Notes under the pieces: model-generated | Told to the model about the DNA's origin: nothing | Database searches by the model: none | Seen by the model: only the letters and a program-made list of their open reading frames with translations | Made by a program: the position numbers and the translations under genes | Shown: positions 27,677-37,477 of the stretch, one piece after another | Numbering within the stretch: the stretch's first letter is position 1 | Layout: the number at the start of each line of letters is the position of its first letter | DNA from: Leuconostoc mesenteroides subsp. mesenteroides ATCC 8293 | Lineage (GTDB): Bacteria; Bacillota; Bacilli; Lactobacillales; Lactobacillaceae | DNA: 64,000 bases | Assembly (NCBI RefSeq): GCF_000014445.1 | Contig: NC_008531.1 | Location: 589,001-653,000 of the forward strand | Direction: 5' to 3'

Positions 27677-27847
27677 TTATGTGAACATAAAGAAACGAAA
27701 AAAACAAAACAGTATTGTTTGAATAACAATACCAAAAGAGGTGATAATGATTGTTCCGCGGCTGCGAATTATAATTCCAACGAATAAAAAAGTAATTAAA
27801 CAGAGTGTTACGAATAAAATAAAAGTGTAAAGAAAAATAATTGTCAT
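27677..27847 (-). CDS. 56-aa two-helix membrane protein C
   Basis: Found by reading the minus strand. The 56-residue hydrophobic protein begins MTIIFLYTFILFVTLCLI, has a basic turn (IIRSRGT), a second helix IIITSFGIVIQTILFCFF and a basic-aromatic end (RFFMFT). AAGGAG precedes the ATG with ideal spacing, and an extended -10 (TGA then TATAAT) lies about 40 bases upstream. It is paralogous to protein B. Small hydrophobic peptides of this kind can be membrane-complex subunits, toxins or stress peptides; nothing in the sequence decides between these. Confidence 0.66.
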   Translation of the reverse strand: MTIIFLYTFILFVTLCLITFLFVGIIIRSRGTIIITSFGIVIQTILFCFFRFFMFT

Positions 27848-28086
27848 GATGACTCCTTAATGAGCTTAGTAAAAATTATATCAAATTCTGGAAAAGGCGT
27901 ACACACTCGATTTTGAGAATAAATATTGACATAGACAAACCACCCACAGAAACGAGTGGATGGCATGTGACATTATTATGTAATTTGAATATTTAACGAG
28001 GATTAACTATAAATTAAATGACTAATTGTTTTCTCTATGATGGAAGATCAGCTGTTAAATATACAATGTAACTTTACTGTAAGTTG

Positions 28087-28115
28087 TTTACAAGCGCTTA
28101 CATTTAAGTTATACT
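28087..28115 (+). promoter_or_regulatory. Promoter with internal cre site, csbD copy 2
   Basis: TTTACA, 17-nt spacer, TATACT. The spacer holds ACAAGCGCTTACA, a palindromic cre-like element, so CcpA repression is expected. Confidence 0.72.
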
Positions 28116-28154
28116 ATATATGTGACATCAAATAAAGTTCAAGGAGGACATTAT

Positions 28155-28382
28155 ATGTCAGTTGAAGATAAGTTTGATAATGCTCAGGACAAGGTTGCTG
28201 GTAAAGCAAAAGAAGTTGAAGGCAAAGTTACCGGTGACAAGAGTCGCGAAGCACAAGGTAAAGCACAGGGACTTTTTGGTAAGGCGAAAGACAAGTTATC
28301 TGATGCTGCCGAAGCCGTTAAGGATTCTGCTGAAGATGCAGTTGATGCCGTCAAAGATGGCGTGGAAAAGTTGAAAAAATAA
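28155..28382 (+). CDS. CsbD family stress protein (copy 2)
   Basis: A 75-residue hydrophilic helical protein nearly identical in its first half to copy 1 (EDKFDNAQDKVAGKAKEVEGKVTGD), with an Ala/Asp/Lys-rich second half. The start at 28155 follows AAGGAGG; the frame is open to 28122 but that part overlaps the ribosome site. The cre-bearing promoter implies glucose repression, unlike copy 1. It ends at a strong terminator. Confidence 0.92.
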   Translation: MSVEDKFDNAQDKVAGKAKEVEGKVTGDKSREAQGKAQGLFGKAKDKLSDAAEAVKDSAEDAVDAVKDGVEKLKK

Positions 28383-28387
28383 TAAGT

Positions 28388-28425
28388 AAAACCGTCCGAC
28401 TAACTCTTTAGTTGGACGGTTTTTG
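28388..28425 (+). terminator. Rho-independent terminator
   Basis: AAAACCGTCCGACTAA / TAGTTGGACGGTTTTT, a long stem. Confidence 0.92.
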
Positions 28426-28534
28426 AATGACTTGCAACACACAAGCATTGACATTGCTTAACCTAATTATGGTTAAGTTCTTTTTTATGGTAAAATAAAA
28501 AATATATATTTTACAGAAAATATTGAGAGTTGCG

Positions 28535-29149
28535 ATGACAATTAATTATCCAGTCGGTACTCATCACGGTAAGACGTTAAAAAATAACACATTGCGTACC
28601 GGTAAAACAACTAAAAAGGTATTATTTGGTAAGCGAGGTATGGGTTTGGAAGATGAAATTAATCTTGCAAATGACTATTATCTTGCTAATCGTTTGGCAG
28701 TAGTTCATAAAAAGCCTACACCAATAACCATAGTAAAAGTTGACTATCCTGCTCGCTCTGCTGCCAAAATTACAGAAGCTTATTTTAAACAAGCCTCTAC
28801 AACTGATTATAATGGTGTTTATCAAGGAAAGTATATTGACTTTGATGCAAAGGAAACAAAAAATAAAACGTCATTCCCTTTGAAAAATTTCCATGAACAT
28901 CAAATTTCTCATTTAGCAAGTATTTTGTCCCAAGGTGGTATCGGGTTTGTTATCATCAAATTTACGAGTTTAAATGAGAATTATGTCTATCCTGCTAGCG
29001 AATTAATACAACAGTGGCAACATTTGAATGGCAAACAGTCGATTTCTTATCAAGAAATAGTTGATAAGAGTTTTGTTGTGCCTGAAAGTTTAAATCCGAG
29101 TTTGGATTATCTCACAGCTGTGGATAAAATGCTTGAAGCATTACATTAA
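28535..29149 (+). CDS. recU: Holliday junction resolvase RecU
   Basis: A 204-residue endonuclease that cuts four-way DNA junctions in recombination and chromosome segregation. Family markers are GKRGMGLEDEINLANDYYL, KTSFPLKNFHEHQISHL and GGIGFVIIKF, with acidic metal-binding residues such as DFDAKETK. The ATG at 28535 gives the normal MTINYP start; a TTG at 28523 is possible but less likely. It is followed 21 bases later by a class A PBP gene, the standard Firmicutes pair. Confidence 0.95.
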   Translation: MTINYPVGTHHGKTLKNNTLRTGKTTKKVLFGKRGMGLEDEINLANDYYLANRLAVVHKKPTPITIVKVDYPARSAAKITEAYFKQASTTDYNGVYQGKYIDFDAKETKNKTSFPLKNFHEHQISHLASILSQGGIGFVIIKFTSLNENYVYPASELIQQWQHLNGKQSISYQEIVDKSFVVPESLNPSLDYLTAVDKMLEALH

Positions 29150-29170
29150 ATTTTAGGAGTTTTCAATAGT

Positions 29171-31363
29171 ATGGCAAATGACAAAGCGAATCAATGGTCG
29201 CGTGTAAATCGTAATCATAAGATGTACGACCAATACCCTGCACAAGAACCACCACGTCCGCCAAAACCAAATGGTCCAAAGGGTAGTGGGTCCAGAAAAC
29301 CAAGAAAAACTAAAAAGAAGCGTCGTTGGATATTAGCCATATTCTTATGGTTATTTACTCTTGGTCTGATTGCTGGGCTTGCGGGAACAGCCTTGTTCTT
29401 CACTTATGCGAATGATGCACCCAATATTACAGAGTCGGATTTAGCTTCGGAAAACTCTACACAGCTCTTAGATTCTAAGGGGAATGTCTTTTGGAGCATG
29501 GCCACTCAAGATCGTGATTATGCTAATTCCAATGAAATACCCAAACAATTAAAGCAAGCTGTTGTTTCTATTGAAGATCGACGTTTTTACAAACATCATG
29601 GTGTAGACCCAATACGTATTGCCGGAGCTGCAATTTCCAATATTAAGGGTTCTTCTCTGGGGATGCAGGGCGGATCTACTCTGACGCAACAATTAGTTAA
29701 ATTGTCCGTCTTTAGTACATCAACGTCTGACCAAACATTTAAACGTAAGGCGCAAGAAGCATGGTTAGCCTTACGTGTGGAGAAGAATTTTACTAAAAAT
29801 CAAATTTTGACGTTTTATATGAACAAAGTGTACATGGGACACGGCGTTTACGGAATGAAAACAGCTTCAGAATATTTTTATGGTAAAGCGTTAACTGATC
29901 TTTCTTTGCCACAATTGGCTTTGCTTGCTGGTATGCCACAATCACCAACTTATTATGATCCCTACTTAAAGGACACCACGGCTGCAAAAGAGCGTCGTGA
30001 CACAGTTTTGAAAGCTATGGTTACTTATGGTGCGATTACGTCAAAGCAAGCGACAGAAGCAATGAAAGTGCCTGTCAGCGATGGCTTACAAGATTTAAAT
30101 GCCAAAACAGAGGCGGCTAATAGCACTCGTCAAGTTGCTGATGGGTACGCTTTATCAGTAATAACGGAAGCCAAAAAGCTAGGTTATGATACAACAAAAG
30201 CCGGTTTGAAAATCTATACTAATATGGATTCTAATTTACAACAATCCCTTTATGATAATGCCAATGATGGTTCTGTTACTTTTTCTAGTGATGACTTACA
30301 AATTGGTGCAACAATGACAGATCCAAATAATGGTCACGTTATAGCCCAAATTGGCGGACGTAATGTTAATACCTTGCAGGCACTTAACCGAGCAACCGGC
30401 AAGAACCGTTCATCTGGTTCATCAATTAAACCATTACTAGATTATGGGCCAGCAATTGAATACCTTAACTGGCCAACTTATCGAACAGTTGAAGATAAAA
30501 AATACAAATATAACGGTACAAACATAAGTGTTTACAACTGGGATAAAAAATACATGGGAAACATTACCATGCGTACGGCCTTAACGCAATCGCGAAATAT
30601 TCCTGCAATCAGAACCTTAGAAGAGGTTGGTGGTTCAAATGCCGAGAAGTTTGTTAATGGACTAGGCATTACGACGAACTCAACACCGGGTGGTTCAATG
30701 GCCATTGGAATCGATGTTTCAACCGAACAGGAGGCAGCAGCGTTTGGTGCTGTTGCTAATGGTGGTGTCTATTACAAGCCAACTTATATTTCTAAAATTG
30801 TCACTGCAGATGGCACAACCCATAGCTACACATCAAGTGGCACACGTGCTATGAAGACCAGTACAGCCTTCATGTTAACTGATATGATGAAGGGTGTTAT
30901 CAAGCCTAATGCAACCGCAGCAGATGCCGCAATTTCTGGGTTATATCAGGCTGGTAAGTCAGGGCTAGTAGCCTATGATGATAATGCTGGGATGCCTGAT
31001 AAAGCGATATCGGATGCTTGGTTTACCGGCTATACAAAATCGTATACGCTCTCTGTATGGACTGGATTTGATGTTCCTAGTAAAAATTACATTCCTTGGA
31101 CAGAGCAAGATTTACCGGCGCAGTATTATGCCAAAGTGATGGCTTATGCTATGCAAAATAAGTCAAATACCGATTGGACCGCACCAGATACAGTTACTGC
31201 TAAAGTGAAGGGAAATATCGTTGAATATGAAGTCAAAGATGCTTCTTGGAGTAACGGTGGACTGCCGAGTGTGAATTCCATTGCGCAATCTGGGGAAACT
31301 CCATCTGAAGCAGGAATTAGTGCAAACTCTGCTTCAACTGGTTCTACAACTGGCAACAATTAA
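29171..31363 (+). CDS. pbp1A: Class A penicillin-binding protein (PBP1A type)
   Basis: A 730-residue bifunctional wall synthase. It has a Pro/Lys-rich cytoplasmic tail, one membrane anchor (about 55-78), a glycosyltransferase domain ([26 protein letters not shown]) and a transpeptidase domain. The transpeptidase has the nucleophile motif S417-S-I-K and SRNIPA as the SxN motif. The third motif, usually KTG, reads KSG (about residue 596, [11 protein letters not shown]). The tail is rich in Ser, Gly and Asn. AGGAG precedes the ATG. It is co-transcribed with recU. Confidence 0.95.
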
Positions 31364-31376
31364 TTTAGAGTTTCTC

Positions 31377-31404
31377 GGTCTTGCTTTCATAGCAAGACCT
31401 TTTC
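31377..31404 (+). terminator. Rho-independent terminator
   Basis: GGTCTTGCT, loop TTCAT, AGCAAGACC then TTTTCTT. Confidence 0.85.
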
Positions 31405-31421
31405 TTATAGAGGAGAATATT

Positions 31422-31988
31422 ATGCGACTTTGGGTAACGGGTTACCGAAGTTATGAATTAGGAACATTCGGTGACAAAGATCCTAAAATTAAAGTTATCA
31501 AGTATGCATTACATCAAACGCTAAAAGAACAAGTTGATAATGGGTTGGAATGGGTTATCACAGGTGCCCAGCTAGGCATTGAGCAATGGACAATTGAAGT
31601 TGTTGCTGATATGAAGAAAGACTATCCGCAACTTAAATTGGCTGTAATGTTGCCTTTTAAACAGTTTGGCAGTCAATGGAGTGAGGATAATCAAGCTAAA
31701 TTGCAGAAATTGATTGCACAGAGCGATTTTTCTGAGAGCGTATCGACTAAACCCTTTCAATCGCCTATTCAACTAAAAAATTACCAGAAATTCATGTTAG
31801 CGCACACAGATGGCGCATTGTTCTTTTATGATACGGAATTTGAAGGGAAGACAATATTTGATTTTCAAGTTGTGACAAAGTATCAAACGCAAACGCCGTA
31901 TCCTCTTGTCCAAGTGGACATGTATCAGTTACAAGAGTATGCATCGGAACTTGAAGAAAAAATGAATGAAAATCGTTACGATTATTAG
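31422..31988 (+). CDS. ypsA: YpsA-type SLOG/DUF1273 protein
   Basis: A 188-residue cytoplasmic protein of the DUF1273 (YpsA) family in the SLOG nucleotide-binding superfamily. The N-terminal [14 protein letters not shown] and the segment [13 protein letters not shown] hold the glycine-rich binding loop, and [18 protein letters not shown] is typical of the C-terminal part. In B. subtilis YpsA affects cell division. Its position next to gpsB is conserved. The start at 31422 follows GGAG. Confidence 0.92.
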
Positions 31989-32063
31989 TATTAAAAATGC
32001 CTTGTAATTCATTAGAATTATTGGTAACATAGGATAAGTAAAAAAATAATCGAGGTATAGCTT

Positions 32064-32462
32064 GTGGAACAAGTAAAATACACGCAAAAAGACATTTTGG
32101 AACGCGTCTTTAAGCAAAAACGTATGGGGGTCGGTTATGATCCTGCTGATGTTGACAGCTTTCTAGATGATATTATTAAAGACTATGGTGCATTTGGTAG
32201 CCGAGTTGAACAACTAAAAAGTGAAGTGGCTCGTTTACAAGTCGCTTTGAAAGATGCCCAAGATCAACTAGTTGCTGTTAAACAGCAACAAAGTGTTGCA
32301 CCGCAACAACCAGTTCAAACTGCTTCTCAACCTCAACCAGTTGAGGATCAAAGACAAGCAGCAGTCGCACAGCAAGCGGCAGTAACTAACTTAGATTTGA
32401 TTAAGCGTGTTGCTAATTTGGAGCGTGTGGTGTTTGGTCGCGATCATAATAGTGCTGAATAA
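32064..32462 (+). CDS. gpsB: Cell-cycle protein GpsB
   Basis: A 132-residue DivIVA-like protein coordinating septal and lateral wall synthesis. The N-terminal domain YTQKDILERVFKQKRMGVGYDPADVDSFLDDIIKDY is followed by a coiled coil (about 45-70), a Gln/Pro/Ala-rich linker, and the C-terminal trimerisation segment DLIKRVANLERVVFG. The start is GTG at 32064, eight bases after GAGG. It sits in the usual order after pbp1A and ypsA. Confidence 0.95.
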   Translation: MEQVKYTQKDILERVFKQKRMGVGYDPADVDSFLDDIIKDYGAFGSRVEQLKSEVARLQVALKDAQDQLVAVKQQQSVAPQQPVQTASQPQPVEDQRQAAVAQQAAVTNLDLIKRVANLERVVFGRDHNSAE

Positions 32463-32482
32463 ATAAAAAGATAATAATTTTT

Positions 32483-32864
32483 GCAAGTATCGGGTAATTG
32501 CGCGTTATATTTCTAACGTGAGGAAGGTCCATGCTCGTACACTCTGAGATGGGTGTAGTGTTTGTGCTGGGATAAAAAATAAACCCAGGAACAGTGATGT
32601 TACGGCAGTCGAAAGGGCTAAGGCTTAGGCTATGTCTGAATAGGCTCGAAGGTGCCATAGAAACGTATATGCTAGTGAAAGCTAGTATTTGAGACGAGGT
32701 AAACCCCACAAACGGGCAACCCAAACTTTTGGTAGGGGCGGCTGGCCTAGTGAAATGAAGCGATGGTCGGTATGGTTCGTTTGAACGAACTTAGATAGAT
32801 GATTACCGAAGGTGTAATGTTACCTGCATTACACTGGAACAAAACATGGCCTATAGATACTTGT
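32483..32864 (+). ncRNA. rnpB: RNase P RNA, type B
   Basis: Catalytic RNA that trims tRNA 5' ends. The termini pair (AAGTATC near 32485 with GATACTT near 32856). Conserved blocks are GAGGAAGGTCCATGCTC, GGCAGTCGAAAGGGCT, GAGACGAGGTAAACCCCAC and the 3' block ACAAAACATGGCCTATAG. The arrangement fits the B-type RNA of Firmicutes. Ends are approximate. A GCGAG hairpin terminator follows at once. Confidence 0.95.
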
Positions 32865-32872
32865 AACAGGTA

Positions 32873-32895
32873 GACTCGCTTCGGCGAGTTTTTTT
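32873..32895 (+). terminator. Terminator of rnpB
   Basis: ACTCGC, TTCG tetraloop, GCGAGT then T7. Confidence 0.92.
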
Positions 32896-32945
32896 GTATA
32901 AAAAATTTAGTTATTCAATATATTTTGTATATCTACGTTTTTTTA

Positions 32946-32974
32946 TTGTATAAAAATTCAAATCAAGGTAAAAT
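32946..32974 (+). promoter_or_regulatory. Promoter of the glutamine transporter gene
   Basis: TTGTAT, 17-nt spacer, TAAAAT about 30 bases before the start codon. Confidence 0.6.
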
Positions 32975-33006
32975 TAGTAATGTTGTTTCACATGAGGAGA
33001 AATTAA

Positions 33007-34479
33007 ATGAATAGTATATTAAAAAAAATATCAATCGTGATAATGACGATTACAATGTTACTGCCATTGTTAGCAGTTTTGCCAACTCATGCTGATGCTG
33101 CGACTACGGATCCGGCCCTAACTAAAATCAAGAAAAAGGGTACGTTAGTAATTGGTCTGTCAGCAGATTATGCACCATTTGAGTTCCATGCTACGGTCAA
33201 CGGACGTGACCAAATTGTTGGTTTTGATGTTGAGATGGCTAAAAAAATTGCTAAGGATCTTGGTGTTAAGCCTGTTATTAAGGAAATGGGATTTGATGGT
33301 TTAATCGGCGCCTTGCAAACTGGTAAAATTGATGTCATTATTTCGGGTATCAATGCCACACCAGAACGAGAAAAGGTAGTTGATTTTTCAAATTCATATA
33401 TGAAGCCTTTGCAGACTGTAATGGTTTTGAAAAAAGATGCCTCTAAATATAGTGGCAACCTAAACTCTTTTTCTGGTAAGAAAATTGGTGTACAAAAACA
33501 AACTACCCAAGAAACTTATGCTCAAGAAAGTATGAGTGGATCAACAATAGTCAGTCTTCAAAAAGTTCCTGATTTGGTTGCACAATTATCTACTGGTAAA
33601 ATTGCTGGAATCGTGCTTAATGAACCAATATCTAAAGCTTACACACAACAAAATAAAGCCTTTAAAATCATTTATCCAAAGCCTTCTTCTGGAGAAGGGG
33701 CAGTTTCAATCGCAATGCCTAAAAATTCTCCAGTCCTAAAAGCCAAAATTAACAAGTCACTTGGTAACATCATTAAATCAGGTGAATTGGAAGCTTATCA
33801 AAAAAGAGCTAATAAGCTAATGTTTGCCGATCAAAGCTTCTGGGCTAAGTATGGTAATTTGTTTGTTAAGGGAACATTGTTGACGCTTGCCTTAGCTGCA
33901 GTGGCGGTAGTTTTGGGTATTGTGCTTGGAACAGTCTTTGCCTTATTCAAGTTGTCTCCCAACGCCATTTTAAGAATTATTGGTAATGTTTATGTTGAGT
34001 ATGTCCGTGGCACACCGTTGCTAGTACAAGCGTTTATGGTATTTTTCGGTACGCAAGTAATAGGCTTGAATTTATCAGCTTTTGCTGCTGGTGCTCTTGC
34101 AATGGGACTTAATTCAGCTGCTTATGTTGCTGAAATCATTCGTTCAGGAATCAACTCTGTTGACTTTGGACAAACGGAGGCTTCGCGCTCACTTGGCTTG
34201 TCAAAAGGCAAGACAATGCGATATGTCATATTACCACAAGCGGTAAAAAACATTTTACCTGCTCTAGGTAATGAATTTGTGACAATTATCAAAGAAGGTT
34301 CGGTTGTTTCTGTTATTGGTGTTGGTGAATTGATGTTCCAAACTGGTGTCGTTCAAGGAGCTAGTTTCAAACCATTTTTCCCATTAGTTATTGCATCACT
34401 GATTTACTTCGTTTTGACGTTTGGAATTAGTCGCTCATTGGGTTACGCCGAAAAACGTATGAATCGTAGTTCACGATAA
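33007..34479 (+). CDS. glnPH: Polar amino acid ABC transporter, binding protein-permease fusion
   Basis: A 490-residue protein. The signal peptide ends near THADA (about residue 31). A solute-binding domain (about 35-265) carries LVIGLSADYAPFEF, GFDVEMAKKIAKDLG and DVIISGINATPEREK. A permease domain (about 285-485) carries ASRSLGLSKGKTMRYVILPQAVKNILPALGNEF, the EAA loop that contacts the ATPase. This architecture matches the GlnPH glutamine/asparagine-type importers of lactic acid bacteria. No ATPase gene adjoins it; glnQ at 6908-7642 is the likely partner. AGGAG precedes the ATG. Confidence 0.93.
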   Translation: MNSILKKISIVIMTITMLLPLLAVLPTHADAATTDPALTKIKKKGTLVIGLSADYAPFEFHATVNGRDQIVGFDVEMAKKIAKDLGVKPVIKEMGFDGLIGALQTGKIDVIISGINATPEREKVVDFSNSYMKPLQTVMVLKKDASKYSGNLNSFSGKKIGVQKQTTQETYAQESMSGSTIVSLQKVPDLVAQLSTGKIAGIVLNEPISKAYTQQNKAFKIIYPKPSSGEGAVSIAMPKNSPVLKAKINKSLGNIIKSGELEAYQKRANKLMFADQSFWAKYGNLFVKGTLLTLALAAVAVVLGIVLGTVFALFKLSPNAILRIIGNVYVEYVRGTPLLVQAFMVFFGTQVIGLNLSAFAAGALAMGLNSAAYVAEIIRSGINSVDFGQTEASRSLGLSKGKTMRYVILPQAVKNILPALGNEFVTIIKEGSVVSVIGVGELMFQTGVVQGASFKPFFPLVIASLIYFVLTFGISRSLGYAEKRMNRSSR

Positions 34480-34496
34480 GTTATTTTAATGCAAAT

Positions 34497-34533
34497 AAAA
34501 AAGGACGCATCTGTCAATGATGCATCCTTTTTT
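34497..34533. terminator. Bidirectional terminator
   Basis: AAAAAAGGACGCATC, 7-nt loop, GATGCATCCTTTTTT between convergent genes. Confidence 0.88.
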
Positions 34534-34534
34534 G

Positions 34535-35563
34535 TTATTCAAATAATACACGAACACCTTCTGGAACTGTGAAGTCTTTTTGGAGTAGTGATAATTCGCC
34601 GGACTCGTCATCACGAGCGTACAATGATACATTGTCGGTATCTTGATTAGCAACCACCAAGAATTGTTCAGATTCATCCCAATTCATGTCTCTTGGGAAC
34701 TCACCTTCAGTACTGATTAATTGAATACGTTCAATTTCAGATCCGAGATTAGTTGTTTTGAAGACTGCGACTGAGTTATTACCACGATTTGAAACATATA
34801 TGAAGCGACCGTCTTTACTGATACGGATTGCAGCAGCTCCGTTATGTGCTGTCCAATCTGATGGTATAGTTGGTGCTGTCTGTACGTGTTCAAAAGAACC
34901 ATCTTCACTGTTGTATTTCAAAACACTGAGTAGACTTGATAATTCGCCGAGGAGGTAAGCATATTGACCATCTGGCGAAAATCGAATATGACGAGGTCCA
35001 AAGCCATCTTCTGCTTTGAAACGAGCGGCTTCAGCTAACTTGCCATTGTCTGATACGTCAAAAGTAATAACTTCATCTGTACCCAGATCAACTGCAACTA
35101 AACGGTTGTCAGGAGTTAAATTGCTAAAGTGAATATGTGAAGATCCTTGTTCAGGACGTGGACCTGACCCTTTATTTTGCCAAGTATCGGTTAACGTCAA
35201 ATTACCATCATCATTAATTCGGTAAACTTCAACAGTTCCACGGTGATAATAACCTGCATAAACAAGTTGACGATCTTCATCAACACCAATATATGCCGGT
35301 GCTGAGCCTTCACTTAATTGTGCATCAATCTCAGCAAGGGGTCGAACGGAATTATCAAATGTAACAACACCACCTTGACCATCACGATTCTCAACCGCGT
35401 AGACTTTGTTGGCTTTTGATATTGCCAAATAAGTTGGATTTGTCAAACCCCCAACGAATGTGGAGTTTTGTAATAATTTTTTCTCTGTATCAAGCTCAGC
35501 TTCATATATACCTTTTGAAACGCGCTTTGTATACGTACCAAATAGAATTTTATAGACTGCCAT
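34535..35563 (-). CDS. pgl: Lactonase family protein (6-phosphogluconolactonase type)
   Basis: A 342-residue seven-bladed beta-propeller protein. It begins with the family motif KILFGTYTKRVSKGIYEA and has repeated blade signatures (NPTYLAISKANKVYAVEN, GPRHIRFSPDGQYAYLL, ISKDGRFIYVSNRGNNSVAVF). It would hydrolyse 6-phosphogluconolactone at the entry of the pentose phosphate/phosphoketolase route, which is the main sugar pathway if this is a heterofermentative organism. The start at 35563 follows AAAGGAG; upstream in-frame codons are rejected. A cre-bearing promoter precedes it. Confidence 0.9.
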   Translation of the reverse strand: MAVYKILFGTYTKRVSKGIYEAELDTEKKLLQNSTFVGGLTNPTYLAISKANKVYAVENRDGQGGVVTFDNSVRPLAEIDAQLSEGSAPAYIGVDEDRQLVYAGYYHRGTVEVYRINDDGNLTLTDTWQNKGSGPRPEQGSSHIHFSNLTPDNRLVAVDLGTDEVITFDVSDNGKLAEAARFKAEDGFGPRHIRFSPDGQYAYLLGELSSLLSVLKYNSEDGSFEHVQTAPTIPSDWTAHNGAAAIRISKDGRFIYVSNRGNNSVAVFKTTNLGSEIERIQLISTEGEFPRDMNWDESEQFLVVANQDTDNVSLYARDDESGELSLLQKDFTVPEGVRVLFE

Positions 35564-35594
35564 TATATAGTAGCTCCTTTGAATGTCTGTTTTA

Positions 35595-35623
35595 ATTATA
35601 CTTGTATGTAAGCATTTACACAA
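35595..35623 (-). promoter_or_regulatory. Promoter with cre-like palindrome, lactonase gene
   Basis: On the minus strand TTGTGT, 17-nt spacer, TATAAT. The palindrome TGTAAGCATTTACA (35607-35620) differs from a perfect cre in one core base and overlaps the -35 side. Confidence 0.68.
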
Positions 35624-35741
35624 ATATAATTTTTAGCCTTATTTAATTATCACATCATCGTAAAAATATTGCAAAGTAACAGCCATTCGCAATTCTATGG
35701 TAAAATAATTACAATTGTATAGCATGAGAAGGGGCGTTTTT

Positions 35742-36896
35742 ATGAAAAAACCAGAGCAACAGTCATGGTATAGTCGTTGGTTTTCTGGCAATGACTTGTT
35801 AAATGGTCTGATTGTAATTTTATTAGTTTTGCTAATCATTTTTTTGGCTTGGCAAGTACGTTTTTTGTTTGAACCAATTCGTGCATTATTTACGGCTGTC
35901 GGTGCACCTATAATGATAAGCGGTGTGCTGTATTATTTGCTGAGTCCGATTGTCGGTCTTCTGGAAAAATATGTGCATTTACCAAGAAACTTATCGATTG
36001 GTGTGGTCTTGATTGTCTTATTAGCTATCATTGGAGTAGCCATTGCTGCTATTGTCATGGTATTGCGCAATCAAGTCATTCAATTTATCGATAACTGGCC
36101 AAATTACTGGAAAACCAGCGAAGCTTTTATTAATGAGACCTTTGCCAGTGAACAATTTAAGTTTATCAGAGATTATTTGAATCATACGAATTCTGATCTT
36201 AATCAAAATGTATTAGATTGGAGCAAAAAATATTTGACAAGCGGGGTTGCAGGCATCAGTTCGTTTGCATCAATCCTTACATCAATTGGTGTGACAATTG
36301 TTTCGACGCCGTTTATTCTTTATTATATGCTGTTAGATGGACACAAATTTTCGTCATTTGTTTCTAGTAAGTTTCCAAATAACTCACAACTATCAGTACG
36401 CTACTTATTAACGGAAATTAGTAAGCAAATCGCTCAATATATTCGTGGACAACTTGGTGTTGCACTCGCTGTAATGATTATGTTTTCCATAGGGTATACC
36501 ATTATTGGTTTGCCGTACGGTATTTTATTAGCGCTGATGGCAGGCTTCTTTAACTTAATCCCGTATGTTGGATCAATTATTGCACAAGTGCCAGTTTTCA
36601 CAGTTGCTTTGATTGCTGGTGGCCCAAAAATGCTAATATTAGCTATTATCGTACTAGCTATTGAACAACCGATTGAAGCACATGTTATTTCACCAAAAAT
36701 TCTCGGGGAGGCGTTATCAATTCACCCTGTTACTGTTATCGTTGTGTTATTGAGCAGTGGACATATTTTTGGTGTATTAGGTATTGTGTTAGCGGTGCCA
36801 TCATATGCTGTAGCTAAAGTGTTTGTTACACACATCTATGATTGGTGGCGTGCAAACTCAGATTTATTTGAAGTAGAGGAAGTAGCTGAAAAATGA
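35742..36896 (+). CDS. AI-2E/PerM family membrane protein
   Basis: A 384-residue protein with seven to eight membrane helices. Family landmarks are the central extracellular-type soluble region (about 105-205) and the C-terminal block [28 protein letters not shown] followed by [26 protein letters not shown]. Members are transporters of uncertain substrate (autoinducer-2 export, or Na+/H+ antiport in some). The start at 35742 follows GAAGGGG. It overlaps trmL by four bases (ATGA), so the two are co-translated. Confidence 0.9.
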   Translation: MKKPEQQSWYSRWFSGNDLLNGLIVILLVLLIIFLAWQVRFLFEPIRALFTAVGAPIMISGVLYYLLSPIVGLLEKYVHLPRNLSIGVVLIVLLAIIGVAIAAIVMVLRNQVIQFIDNWPNYWKTSEAFINETFASEQFKFIRDYLNHTNSDLNQNVLDWSKKYLTSGVAGISSFASILTSIGVTIVSTPFILYYMLLDGHKFSSFVSSKFPNNSQLSVRYLLTEISKQIAQYIRGQLGVALAVMIMFSIGYTIIGLPYGILLALMAGFFNLIPYVGSIIAQVPVFTVALIAGGPKMLILAIIVLAIEQPIEAHVISPKILGEALSIHPVTVIVVLLSSGHIFGVLGIVLAVPSYAVAKVFVTHIYDWWRANSDLFEVEEVAEK

Positions 36897-37405
36897 CGAA
36901 TCATATTGTTTTATTTGAACCTTTAATGCCTGCTAATACGGGAAATATTGCTCGTACGACTGCTGGAACTGATGCAGTCTTACATTTAATTGAACCGTTG
37001 GGGTTTGAACTTGATGACAAACACGTTAAACGTGCCGGGTTAGATTATTGGGATCATGTAAAGTTGGTGAAACACCCAAGCTTGCCTGATTTTCTAGACA
37101 CTTTAGCAGAAACAGACAACTTATACTTGGTTTCTAAATTTGCTAACCAAGACTACACACAGCCTAATTACGCACAAAATGATACTGACAATTACTTCTT
37201 ATTTGGAAAAGAAACCACAGGGCTACCAGAAGTATTTATGCGTCAAAATCCGGAGAAGGCTATTCGTATCCCACAGGATGATTCACATGTTCGTTCGTTG
37301 AATTTATCGAATACTGTCGCAATTGTGCTTTATGAAGCATTGCGCCAGCAATCTTTTTCAAATTTAGAAACAACTCACACATACGAGCAAGACAAACTGA
37401 AATAA
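36893..37405 (+). CDS. trmL: tRNA (cytidine/uridine-34-2'-O)-methyltransferase TrmL
   Basis: A 170-residue SPOUT-class methyltransferase that modifies the wobble base of tRNA-Leu. It begins [20 protein letters not shown] with the conserved Asn and Arg. It contains the knot motifs [12 protein letters not shown] and [29 protein letters not shown]. Its length fits the family. It starts within the last codons of the AI-2E family gene. Confidence 0.94.
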   Translation: MTNHIVLFEPLMPANTGNIARTTAGTDAVLHLIEPLGFELDDKHVKRAGLDYWDHVKLVKHPSLPDFLDTLAETDNLYLVSKFANQDYTQPNYAQNDTDNYFLFGKETTGLPEVFMRQNPEKAIRIPQDDSHVRSLNLSNTVAIVLYEALRQQSFSNLETTHTYEQDKLK

Positions 37406-37409
37406 ACAG

Positions 37410-37438
37410 TTGACAGATATAAATTTCCCTGATAAACT
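37410..37438 (+). promoter_or_regulatory. Promoter of tRNA-Glu
   Basis: Consensus TTGACA, 17-nt spacer, TAAACT, placed about 40 bases before the tRNA. Confidence 0.85.
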
Positions 37439-37477
37439 AATATAGTTGTTTCGTTACAATGAACAACTATTGACCAT

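Noticed and set aside
27939..27965. Inverted repeat CCACCCAC / GTGGATGG
   Set aside because: Looks like a minus-strand terminator, but no gene on that strand ends there.
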